Origin: Puccinia triticina
Lineage: Eukaryota; Basidiomycota; Pucciniomycetes; Pucciniales; Pucciniaceae
DNA length: 64,000 bases
Reading direction: 5' to 3'
Assembly: GCF_026914185.1 (NCBI RefSeq)
Contig: NC_070560.1
Coordinates: forward strand, 408,001-472,000
Positions 10,183 to 19,299 of this stretch are shown here, piece by piece. Both the position numbers and the translations under genes were made by a program. Under the pieces are notes generated by a model that searched no databases, was not told the DNA's origin, and saw only the letters and a list, made by a program, of their open reading frames with translations. Positions within the stretch are counted from its first letter, which is position 1. Each line of letters opens with the position of its first letter.

Positions 10183-13100
10183 ATGGTGCGGAAATCGGAA
10201 ACTGCGCGGTGGAGGCGAGCAGTGCCTCCTAAGTATGCACTACCGAGTCGGCTTTCTACGAAACCCTACCATTGTGCCACGGTCGTGAGCGAAATGAGAC
10301 GTCCGCGCAGGGGTTTTATTGTGGCTAGGACAATCGGCAACGACGGTGGAGCGAGATTGGGCCGGGTCAACGGCGGAAGGTATAAGCCGGTGGCGAAGAA
10401 GGTGCGGCCGCGGAATGTGGCGATGCCGCAGGATCTCAACCCGCCATTGAGGGAAATCAAGTGGAGTCGGGACCCGTTCAAGACACCTCTGCATCGGGTT
10501 CCGCCGAGGTTTGAGCCGAAGGGGCGGATTACGGCGGAACGGATGGCCAGTCTCAACTTTGGGCCACCGGAATGGCTTCACAAGGAGGAGTTCCACTTAT
10601 TGGCCGAAGCCATCACATTGCGGGAGAAGGTGTTGTCGTTCGGACCGGAGGATCGGGGCTTACTCAAGCGAAGTATTGGTGACCCCTATCGAATACCCAC
10701 GGTTCCGCACGAGCCTTGGCAGATACGGCCCATCCCCATACCGGCGGCAATTTGTGGAGAGATGACGGAACTGGTGCGGGAACGGTTGCGGGCGGGGTTG
10801 TATGAGCAATCATGCTCCAGCTATTCTAGTCCTATCTTTGCGGTAATTAAGCAGGACAAGAAGAGTCTGCGGATCGTGCACGATTTGCAACGGCTTAATT
10901 CGGTCACTATACGGGATGCTGGGTTGCCGCCACGCTTAGAAGAGTTCATTGATACTATGGCGGGGCGGGTTTGCTACATCCTGGTGGACGTCATGGGCGG
11001 ATATGACCAGCGGGAATTGCACACGGAGTCGAGGCCGCTGACGGCGTTCGAGACGCGACTGGGGCGCTTGCAGCTTACTCGGCTTCCGCAGGGAGCTACA
11101 AATTCGGTGGCGGTGTATCAGGCGCAGATGTCTTGGATTCTACAGGACGAGTTACCTCATACGGCGCAGATATTTATTGACGATGCGGCTGTGAAAGGAC
11201 CAAGGAGTGACTACGGCGGAGCGAACTTGGCGGAGAATCCCAATATTTGTTGGTTTGTCTGGGAATGCGCGGTGGCTCTGGAGCGGGTTTTGTTTAGGAT
11301 CAAGGAAGCGGGCCTTACGGTTTCCGGAAAGAAGTTTGCGGTTTGTGTACCGGCGCTGGAGGTCCTAGGGCACGAAGTGTCTAAAGACGGGCGGCGGGTT
11401 GCGGAACCGAAGCGGAACAAGATCCTGGATTGGCCGAAGCCACAGACGGCGTCTCACATCCTGCAGTTCCTCGGGTTATGTAGTTTTGTGCGCATGTTTA
11501 TCGAGAGGTTTGCGGAGATTGCGAGCCCAATGCGGAGGTTGACCCGCAAGAATGCGGAATGGAATTGGACTCGAGAGTGTGACGAGGCGTTTGCAATGCT
11601 GAAGGACATCGTGGGTCGACAGATTTTGTTGAAGGAACTCGACTACGATAACGGCGGAATTCGTTTGGCAGTGGACTCAAGTGAGTTTGGTGCGGGCGGA
11701 GTACTCACCCAGGAAGAGGACGGGAAGGATCGGCCCGTACTGTATGAATCGGTGACGTTTACGGACGTGGAATCGCGGTATTCTCAGCCGAAGTTGGAGC
11801 TGTGCGGAGTGACAAAAATCGTGCGGAGATTGCAACACATACTGTGGGGCGTCTATTTCGAGTTACTGGTCGATGCGGAGGCGTTGGTGCGGATGATCAA
11901 CTGTCCATCGTTGCCTAATGCCCCTATGACGAGGTGGGTGGCATTCTTGCAGCTGTTTTCTTTCGAAGTGGTGCACGTGCCGGGCAAGGCGTTCACGTTA
12001 CCGGATGTGCTTTCCCGCATTCCCCTTGGTGACAATGAGGATCGATTCGCGCTGGCGGAACAGCTGGATGTGGAGCGGCGGATTCTTGATGTGCGAATGG
12101 CGAAGGACGCGGTCGTGAAGGAGGGCGGAGGCTTGCCAGTGACTCAGACGCTGAGGTACGAGTACTTGGTGGTGTTTCTGACGACCCTTTGCTACCCTGT
12201 GGGGATTGGGCCGATAGTTCAGCGCTGGATCAAGCGTAAGGCGGCGAATTTCTTCGTGCATGAGGGTCAACTATGGCGTCGGAGCGCACCGGTGCACTTG
12301 GTGGTAGTAACGCGGCGAATTGATCAGGAGGCTGTACTGCGGAGTTTGCACAAGGAACTTGGTCATCGAGGTGAAGCGGAAACGAGACGGCGAGTTCAGG
12401 CGCGATTTTGGTGGCCGGGTGTTGCGAGGAGCGTGCGGCAATGGGTGCGGAGTTGCGAGCAATGCCAGAGGCGTAGTCAGCGTCTACCTAAGGAGATCGG
12501 GAAACCTACGGAAACGGACACGTTGTTCAGCAGGATATCGATGGATGCGGTGCACATTAAGGCAGGGAAATTCAAGTACCTAATTGTAGCGCGGGATGAT
12601 CTCTCCGGCTGGGTAGAAGCGCAGCCTCTGATGAATCTTACGGCGGCAAAAGTCAAACAGTTTCTGGAAGAGGATTGGTTTGCGCGGTTCGGGAGCGTGC
12701 GGCTTATCACGGTGGACGGCGGCGCGGAATTTTGTGGCGGCTTGCGGAAATTGGTGGAGTCATGTGGCGCTATATTCGGTAAAGTAACGGAGTACTATCC
12801 GGAGGGTGCGGGAATGATCGAGCATGGCCATCAGCCGATCAAGAACGCCCTGGTGAAATTGTGTGGCAAGGATGGTAAGAAGTGGCAGCAGTATCTGCCC
12901 GCCGTTTTATTCGCAGATCGGATTTCTACTAAGCGGACAACAGGGTATTCGCCATACGAGATGTTATTCGGGTGCCAGCCAGTTTTGCCCATAGATATCG
13001 AGATGTTCACGTATCTGGCGGTAGACTGGTGGAAAGTTAAATCGGCGGACGACTTGCTTTTGGCACGAGCGGAGCAGCTGTTGCGGCGGGATTCTGTTAT

Positions 13101-13641
13101 TGCGAAGGCGGCGGCGCGCCTTAAGGAGAGCCGTGCTAAGGCGGTCCGCTATTGGGACCGTCGGTGTTCCCATTGCTTGCGGGATTCCCTCCGCAAGGGG
13201 GAATTGGTTCTTCTTTACAACCGTAGCCTTGAGTCTCAGTGGGGCAAGCTGTTTGCTAACAGGTGAAATGGTCCTTATCGTGTCGTTTCGCAATTTCCTG
13301 GTGGAAGTTATCAGCTGGAGGAACTGGAAGGGACGCTTCTGAAGCGGAGGGCGGCGGCGACGCACGTCAAGCGGTTTTACGCGCGGGGTTCTACGGATTT
13401 CGATCAGACCACGGAATCTGGTGACTCTGAAGAGGAGGTGCGGGTTCCTGAGGACGCCTTGTCTTCAGCAAGCTCAGAAGGTGCGGAGGACACGGGCGCG
13501 GCGGCTAGCGACGAGGATTCCGGTTCGGAAGCTGTGTCGGAGGAGGAAGATGCGGATCTGGCACCTCCGCCTTTGCGACGGAGTCGGCGTTTGCGGACCG
13601 CTGGGGCGGGGAAGGCCGTGGCAGGCAAACGCCACAAGTGA
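10183..13641 (+). CDS. pol: Ty3 RT / RNase H / integrase polyprotein, one internal stop
   Basis: The polyprotein copies RNA to cDNA and integrates it. RT (about residues 185-420) shows LVDVMGGYDQ and QIFIDDAAVKG, with FIDD as the catalytic box. RNase H (about 490-620) shows AVDSSEFGAGG, QPKLELCG and LVDAEALVR. Integrase has an HHCC zinc module (ELGHRGE to CEQCQRR, about 720-765) and DDE residues in ISMDAVH (785), ITVDGGAEFCGG (843) and GMIEHGHQ (879). A TGA at 13264-13266 interrupts the frame. The same frame then continues with NGPYRVV, a GPY/F module, where a Trp is normally expected at the stop position. It ends with an acidic tail at 13641. I infer a TGG-to-TGA change. No chromodomain is visible. 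Confidence 0.93.
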
Positions 13642-14807
13642 TTATTGGTGAGGGGGTGCGCTATCTGGTCTACAGCCAGGTTACATAGCCACCCCAGAAT
13701 TTTCGTTATCAGTTTGTTATACGTTTCACTGGCTTGTTGTCTATCTGTATTTCTAGGTGCGGGGTACGGGGATTTTTGTGGGAAAATCCTTCTGGGGCGG
13801 ACCAGGTACCTTGCGGAATTTCTCTCGTGGATTGCGGAATTTTCTCTGGTTTTATCTTGTGGATTGCGGTTTCTTTATGGATTGTGTTACGGTAAAAGGG
13901 TGGTGGATATATAAAAAAAAAAAAAAAAAAAAAAGAAGGATAAAATAGGAAACGTAGTGCGGGGACTAAAGTGGTTCTCATTCTTGTGCGCTTACCGGGA
14001 GCGCAGCGGGAGGTGGGCCGAGTCCAAGGGACAGCGGTAGTGGAGCCAGCGCGAGGCGCGCGCACAGAGGCCCCCCGCAGTCCGCAGCCGAGGCGCGCCC
14101 AGCTGGGCCCAAACCTAGTTGATTGAGGAGCAACCGGTACCGGCTAGGGCCAGCAATCCAGAACCGGCAACAGTGCACGATACGCCAAACACGATATCGC
14201 CAGAACTCATGGACAAATTTTCGCCCCCACCCGCCCACCCAGTTGGGGGTCCCGCCCGCCCTCGGGCTCAGACCCCCGCATCTTAGTGCTCACATGGGAG
14301 GAGAGGCCATACTCCCTAAGAGCAGTGGCCACTCCCCCAACTCATATTTCCGTCGCGCCAAGCCCTCCGTCACGAGAGAAGAGGCGCGGCAAAAAGGAAG
14401 GAGGATGAGAAGAGGCCCCTTTCCCATACTCAGGCGGCTTGGGGAGTTGTAAGGGCAACTCCCGGGTCACCTAGGCAATCTTATACAACACAAGTTTGCA
14501 AAGAGAAAACCCACAACGGCTGAGTACCAAAGAGGTTACTCAGCCCAAACCCACGCGGAACGGTAGCGACAGGATTGGAGGGGCGGTCCAGGCACTTATA
14601 AAAAAAAAATAGTTTTTTTTTCGGGAAGGCGGACCTTTTTGCTCACTTTGCTTTGGATTCTCAGTAGTTTTCTCTCCCTAGGTGGCAATCATCCAGGTGC
14701 AGAGCTCAGAATGCGCGTGTATTTTGAGCATTGTTTCCGCGTATAGGAGTATATACAAGGGGGGAGACGACAACAGAAGAGGAGAAGAGGAAGCGGAATA
14801 AGGGAAG
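13642..14807. other. Noncoding internal segment of the Ty3 element
   Basis: There are no convincing frames. It holds an A-run at 13914-13934, a copy (13970-14235, inverted) of the dispersed repeat seen at 5940-6200, and an A9/T9 pair near 14600-14625. The dispersed repeat may be a separate insertion, but its ends were not resolved. Confidence 0.5.
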
Positions 14808-16215
14808 CTAGGGAAGTTGGGTGTTGGAGAAGCGGCGGGTACGCTCAGTTTGGAGGCGCTCCGCAGGGATAGGGAGGTCGTAGTCTGCGACGGTGGGTTG
14901 CGCGGGGTGTGGCTCATTTCGCAAGGTTTCCTCTAAGTTCTGTCGAGCTCGAAGAGTACGTTCGTCAGTGGGAACGATGACGGCTAGCTCAAGGCGATCG
15001 ATGAGCCGGTTGATGCCGACGATGAAGACTGCGTACCTACGGCGGCGTTGTGCGGGCGTTACCGCAGAGAGGTGAAGTAGAGCACGGTACATATCGCAGA
15101 AAGCGCCTACGCATTCGAGTACGGCGGCGGCGGGGAAGACCGCTTCCTCCCAGAGGGGATTTTCGGGGAAGGTGTCGCGCAAGTCGCGGGCAATCTCCGA
15201 GATTTCACGATTAAGCGACCCAGCTGCGGTGTCCGGGGCAGGCTCGTTAGGCGGCGGTAAATGGATAGGTACCGACGAGGCTCGAGGACGCGGAGTCGGA
15301 GAGTCACGGGACGCGGATCGAACAGTAGCGGCTGGCGGGGCAAGGAGTCAAGGCGCCTTTGGGGTGGTCTCGGCCGGCGGATACGGTGGGTCCGTGGACT
15401 CTAGCGTATGGACGGAGGCGGCGCGGGCGGTTCTGGCCTGCGGGATTTCGGCGTGCGGAGCGGATTGCGGGGAACTGGGCGGTGAGCCGGAAGGAGTATG
15501 GGACGGGTCTTCAGGTGCCATCTCGGTGTCCCTTGCTGGGGTGGCTGGAGCGAAAAGAAACGGTCAATGGTCAGCGGCAATGCGACAGGCAGAAGCGGAA
15601 AGATTGCTTACCGGGAGCCTGGGAAAACGCGGGTTCTGGAGAAAGAACAATCGGCGTTGGATCACGCGGACGAGCGGAAAACCGGGCCGCGAGACCGAGG
15701 GTTTGCAGACCGGAGGGGCACGGGCGCTTAGAGGACTGATCCGTAGAATCCGCAGAGGGGCGCTTCGAACCAGTAGCGGGAAAAGGCCTGGCAGACGATG
15801 AGGGTCCAGCGGCTGAGGTCGATGCAGGTTCTTGAGGACGTTTGAGACGCTCGTTGACCAAAGGCTTGTTGACGCCGTGCTTAGTAGCCCACGCCTTGGC
15901 TTGTTGGACGTATTCTTTGACGTTTGCACAGTCGGCGCGATTGGGTGGCGGAGTCATGAGGTCTTCACCGTGTGCGGTGGGCGACTTGGTGCAGGAACTA
16001 ACCGAGATAACAGATGGGGAGCGTTCCGCACGAGAACTTTGGGATCCAGACGGCGGCGGACGGTTTTGGAATCCGCGATTTCTGCAGGAGCTGTCGGATT
16101 TGGGAGTGAAGGCGGAGCAGCGCCGCTTCGAATCTCTACAGTTGTTACACGCACGACCAGCGCGGGAGTAGACGCAGGGTAGTCCGAGTCGAGTGCAGCG
16201 ATCGCAAGCTACCAT
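14808..16215 (-). CDS. Antisense accessory gene with Zn2Cys6-pattern N-terminus, two exons
   Basis: The gene lies opposite to gag-pol, between pol and the 3' LTR. Exon 1 runs 16215-15612 from ATG. An intron at 15611-15545 (67 nt) has a GTAAGC donor, a CTGAC branch site and a pyrimidine tract before CAG. Exon 2 runs 15544-14808. Lengths 604 and 737 nt sum to 447 codons, and the splice keeps the frame. Cysteines at residues 4, 7, 14, 23, 26 and 33 give CX2CX6CX8CX2CX6C, the spacing of fungal Zn2Cys6 DNA-binding domains, followed by Arg/Ser/Pro-rich sequence and a C-terminal helical, Leu/Arg-rich part (VGINRLIDRLELAVIV). One in-frame TGA at 15350-15348 interrupts codon 267. Role unknown; a regulator of element or host transcription is only a guess. 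Confidence 0.7.
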
Positions 16216-16322
16216 GTTTGAACGGGAAGAGATGGGTGGGAAAGGAGGATGATGTGTATGGGGTATGTGTGACGAGTGTGGGAGCGGATGAATGTGTGGG
16301 AAGATCCTGGGGGCAGGACTTC

Positions 16323-16336
16323 AAAACTGGGGCGGA
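16323..16336 (+). promoter_or_regulatory. Polypurine tract upstream of the 3' LTR
   Basis: AAAACTGGGGCGGA ends exactly at the TG of the 3' LTR. It is purine-rich, as expected for the plus-strand primer of an LTR element, although two pyrimidines interrupt it. Confidence 0.6.
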
Positions 16337-17173
16337 TGTGGTGATTTATATAGGCGAGCGTGGCAGAAATGTCCACGCGGGGATAGCGCGGGCGGGAATG
16401 CACAAAGCCGGTGCATTCCGGTGACATAAGCACTGAGGATTAGGTCAGGAAAGCACGCTAGGAAAGCTTACGGAAAGTCACGTGCGGATTGGAATGCACG
16501 GATCGCGGGTTTCGGATCGGAGCGGAAAAGACAGGGCTGGACTGCGGCGGGACTACACACGTGGACTGGTAGCAGCGGCGCGTCAGCGGGTGAGCCACGA
16601 CAGCCGGAGCGGGTTCCACTAGCGGGTGGAACCGGGGTGAAGGCGGAGGCGAGAGAACGACTGACGGGGGCTAGACAGAGGACGGTGGGAGGACAAGCGT
16701 CGGAGAGGAGCGGAGTCTGGGAGAGTGACGAGCGGGATAGCGGGCGGAGCTGGAGGACTAGTGCGGGAAATTGTCAGACGTGCGGGATCGGGTGGGAACG
16801 GTGACATGCGTGGAGGGAAGGATGGGGTGGCTGAGGGTTTTCTCCTTTCCTTTCTTTATCTTGAATCCTATCATCTTACGGATTACTCACTATTGTACTT
16901 ACAACGACGGACGTACTAGAGTATTAGGAGATTACCTGTGTTCTTATTCTTTTTAGAGAGATACTTGCGGAGTTTGTGCTACGAAGTGCGGAGCTTTATT
17001 CACCTGCGGATTATTACGCTATAGATCAGGCTCAGTAGAGGAGCGCTGAAGGCTAGCGGAAAGTAGCAGTGCGGAGCCGAGTTACCGACAATCACACAGC
17101 CCGGACATCAATATATCTTGAAGGAGGCGGTTAGCCGACAGTTTTCACCAACTAACCAGCTTTTATTCTCACA
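16337..17173 (+). repeat. 3' LTR of the Ty3/Gypsy element (837 bp)
   Basis: It matches 6762-7579 with six substitutions and one extra 19-bp segment at about 16769-16787. The extra segment lies between two copies of TGCGGGA, so it is either a small duplication in this LTR or a deletion between direct repeats in the other. It ends TCACA, followed by CCGC. Confidence 0.95.
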
Positions 17174-17209
17174 CCGCCCCCCAGAAAAACAAACAAACAA
17201 TAAAATATA

Positions 17210-17560
17210 ACACTTTGATTGACCGGTCATTGATCAACCAGTCAGTGATTGACCGGTCCTTGATTGACCGGTCATCAATGGGATGACCGGTCATCAATCA
17301 ACCGGTCAATGATAGGATGGCTGGACCGGTCCTTGATTGACTGGTCATCAATGGGATTACCGGTCAATGATAGGATGGCCGGACATTGATAGACCGGTCA
17401 TTGGATAGAACAACCGGACATCAATATGATGACTGGTCATCGATAAGATGATCCATCAATAGACGGTCAGGCCGTCATTGATAGGATGACCGGTCATTGG
17501 ATAGCACAACCGGTCATTGGGATGACCTATGTAGTTGAAAGGATGACAGTCCGGGCATCG
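17210..17560. repeat. GACCGGTC palindrome-rich array
   Basis: At least a dozen degenerate copies of GACCGGTCATTGAT or its complement ATCAATGACCGGTC occur in both orientations with 15-25 bp spacing. The core GACCGGTC is self-complementary, so the array can form many small hairpins. It lies in the right part of the Harbinger-like element. Confidence 0.8.
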
Positions 17561-17789
17561 GGTCATTGGCCTATATTCTTCCGAATATGTGAGCTGTGTT
17601 GTGCTTATATACATACATACATATTTATGTAGACACGAGGGTGGCGGCGGTGTCTTTATCTAAATCTGTATAGCCCACCGAGCCGCTACCTAGCGATGAG
17701 GGTGGATTTTTTCTTTAGCTAAGCAACCGAGCCTCGCGGGACTCGCTGGCTACCTAAAGATTTACTGCAACAAGGGTGGATGCTCTTAC

Positions 17790-18400
17790 ATGATAACTGC
17801 GGCGCAGAGCGCCGAGAAGTCGCTAAATCCAACCGGCCTTAGCGACTATGAACCAAGGAGCAGGTGGAAGAACTCCAGCCGAAGGAATCGGCCGGAGAAT
17901 AAGCATAGAACCTGTCAAAAACCCGCTCTCAAGCTAAGAGAACGGGTCGCGAGACATTCTCCAGTTTGATCGAACTAAGAGAAATGTCAACAGAAGAACT
18001 AGTGTGAAACGGCCGGAGGAATTTAGTAGTAAAAGTGAACTACTGAACATCTCCGGCCGCAGATGAACAGTAAAAACCGCCCTTGGTTCAAGGGAGAGAA
18101 CCCGTCATCTCCAATAGACGAATGACAGGAGCGACTTGGATCATAGAATCCTCGGACGCTCCTGTCCACGCTCTATTCCTCCGGCCGACAAGCCAAAGGA
18201 AGCGTAACCACATAGAGCTACAACCCTACCGGTTGTAGCTTGTCTATATAAATGGGGGCCTTTGGGTGATTAAAGGTCCCCCAGATACCTTATATAACCA
18301 GTTCGACGCCTCGCCAGTCTCGCCACTCGTATCACCGACCAGTTCGCCAGCCTGACCTCGCCTTGAATTCGGTTTCTATCAGATCAATTGAGTTTTTTTG
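17790..18400 (+). repeat. Possible LTR-like fragment with TATA box
   Basis: It contains TCTATATAAAT (18243-18253) followed by a GGGGGCCTTT...AAAGGTCCCCC stem and a CTCGCC-rich leader, an arrangement common in fungal LTRs. Inverted CGGCCGGAGGAA-type motifs occur upstream. No matching second copy or boundary was found in the window, so LTR identity is a weak inference. Confidence 0.3.
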
Positions 18401-18829
18401 CCGCAGACTTCCTTTTAAGAAGTAAGTCTGCGTTTCTTCCTTTCTATCGGGATCTCTATCCCCACATATCTCCTGGGAGCGATTTATTGCATAAATACCC
18501 CCTTGTTAAGGGCCCCAGACGTCACAGGCTACAAACACCCCTGCGCATCTTGTGCGCAGGCCCTGTAAGAACTGCGGAGGGCACTAAACCACCCCAGGCG
18601 CCCCTGGCCCCTCCGTTAACCCCTTTTTTTTGGGTTCATTAGAAGTAGCTTTTTCTAAGCTACTTTGCACTTCTACTGCGCATTTGCTGCGCGCCGGTGT
18701 AGCTAGAGGAGTATTCATACTCTTGGCATCACCAAGCCTGACACCCATTAATGCCATACCTCTTTGATTAACTGCAAACATGTGAAAAAATTTCCCTCCA
18801 CCCAAGCGAGTCAATCGTGAGGGATTCTT

Positions 18830-19275
18830 CCCAGTAAGTGAGTTGGCGGGAGGGATCCCTCCAGTTAAGCAATTCATATTGGAGGGATCCCTCCCGGCCA
18901 ACAATACAATCTTGCTGATTGACCGGAACTCCGGGAGGAAGCACTATCTGACACTCACTCTTTGCCGGGAGGAATCCCTCCCGGTCGACGCAACCTGTAT
19001 GTTGACCAGAATCCCTCCCGTTCAAAACAAGATTGTCACATTGAACGGTATGAATCCCTCCCGGTCAAACTCTCTTCTTGACAGGGAGGACTCCCTCCCG
19101 GACGACTTCATACTGTCTTTTTGACCGGGAGGAATCCCTTCCGGTTGAGGCGACACTGTTTCTTTGACCGGAAGGAATAGCTCTCGATTGAGACAAGACT
19201 GTGTTGTTGACCAGGAGGAATCCCTCCCATTCGACTCCCTGCCTTGGAGGGATCCCTCCCGGTTGAGAAGCTTAC
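18830..19275. repeat. Degenerate palindromic minisatellite, about 42-bp spacing
   Basis: About ten copies of a palindrome with half-site GACCGGGAGGA and complement TCCCTCCCGGTC recur every 32-44 bp. Examples lie at 18885, 18969, 19010, 19052, 19088, 19130, 19173, 19217 and 19249. The short sequences between copies differ. The core is closely related to the 46-bp minisatellite at 39895-40560. Confidence 0.85.
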
Positions 19276-19299
19276 CGGGAGGCGGAAGGCATCTTTACC

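Larger units (their letters stand above)
6762..17173 (+). mobile_element. Ty3/Gypsy LTR retrotransposon, nearly complete
   Basis: The element is 10.4 kb: 5' LTR, gag, protease, RT, RNase H, integrase, an antisense gene, polypurine tract and 3' LTR. LTRs start TGTGG and end TCACA. The flanks carry CCGC at 6758-6761 and 17174-17177, a probable 4-bp target duplication. By eye the LTRs differ by six substitutions over 818 bp plus one 19-bp indel, so insertion is recent. Coding capacity is nonetheless damaged: gag/pol frames are separated by shifts and there are stops in pol and in the antisense gene. A decayed relative of its pol lies at 51283-54563. Confidence 0.95.
6496..17785. mobile_element. 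PIF/Harbinger-like inverted-repeat element, split by a Ty3 insertion
   Basis: The left end at 6496 reads GAGCATCCACCCTTGT and the right end at 17785 is its reverse complement (ACAAGGGTGGATGCTC). Both ends are flanked by TTA (6493-6495 and 17786-17788). A 3-bp TWA duplication with long inverted repeats is typical of PIF/Harbinger elements. Without the Ty3 insertion the element is about 0.87 kb (6496-6761 plus 17178-17785). No transposase is visible, so it is nonautonomous. Related short motifs (CCTTTAAGAC/GCTAAAGA-type sequence) recur in both arms. Its right part contains the GACCGGTC array. Confidence 0.75.

Noticed and set aside
18830..19275. CRISPR-like array (palindromic repeats with unlike spacers)
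   Set aside because: Eukaryotic context, degenerate repeats, uneven spacing and no cas genes; it is a palindromic minisatellite.
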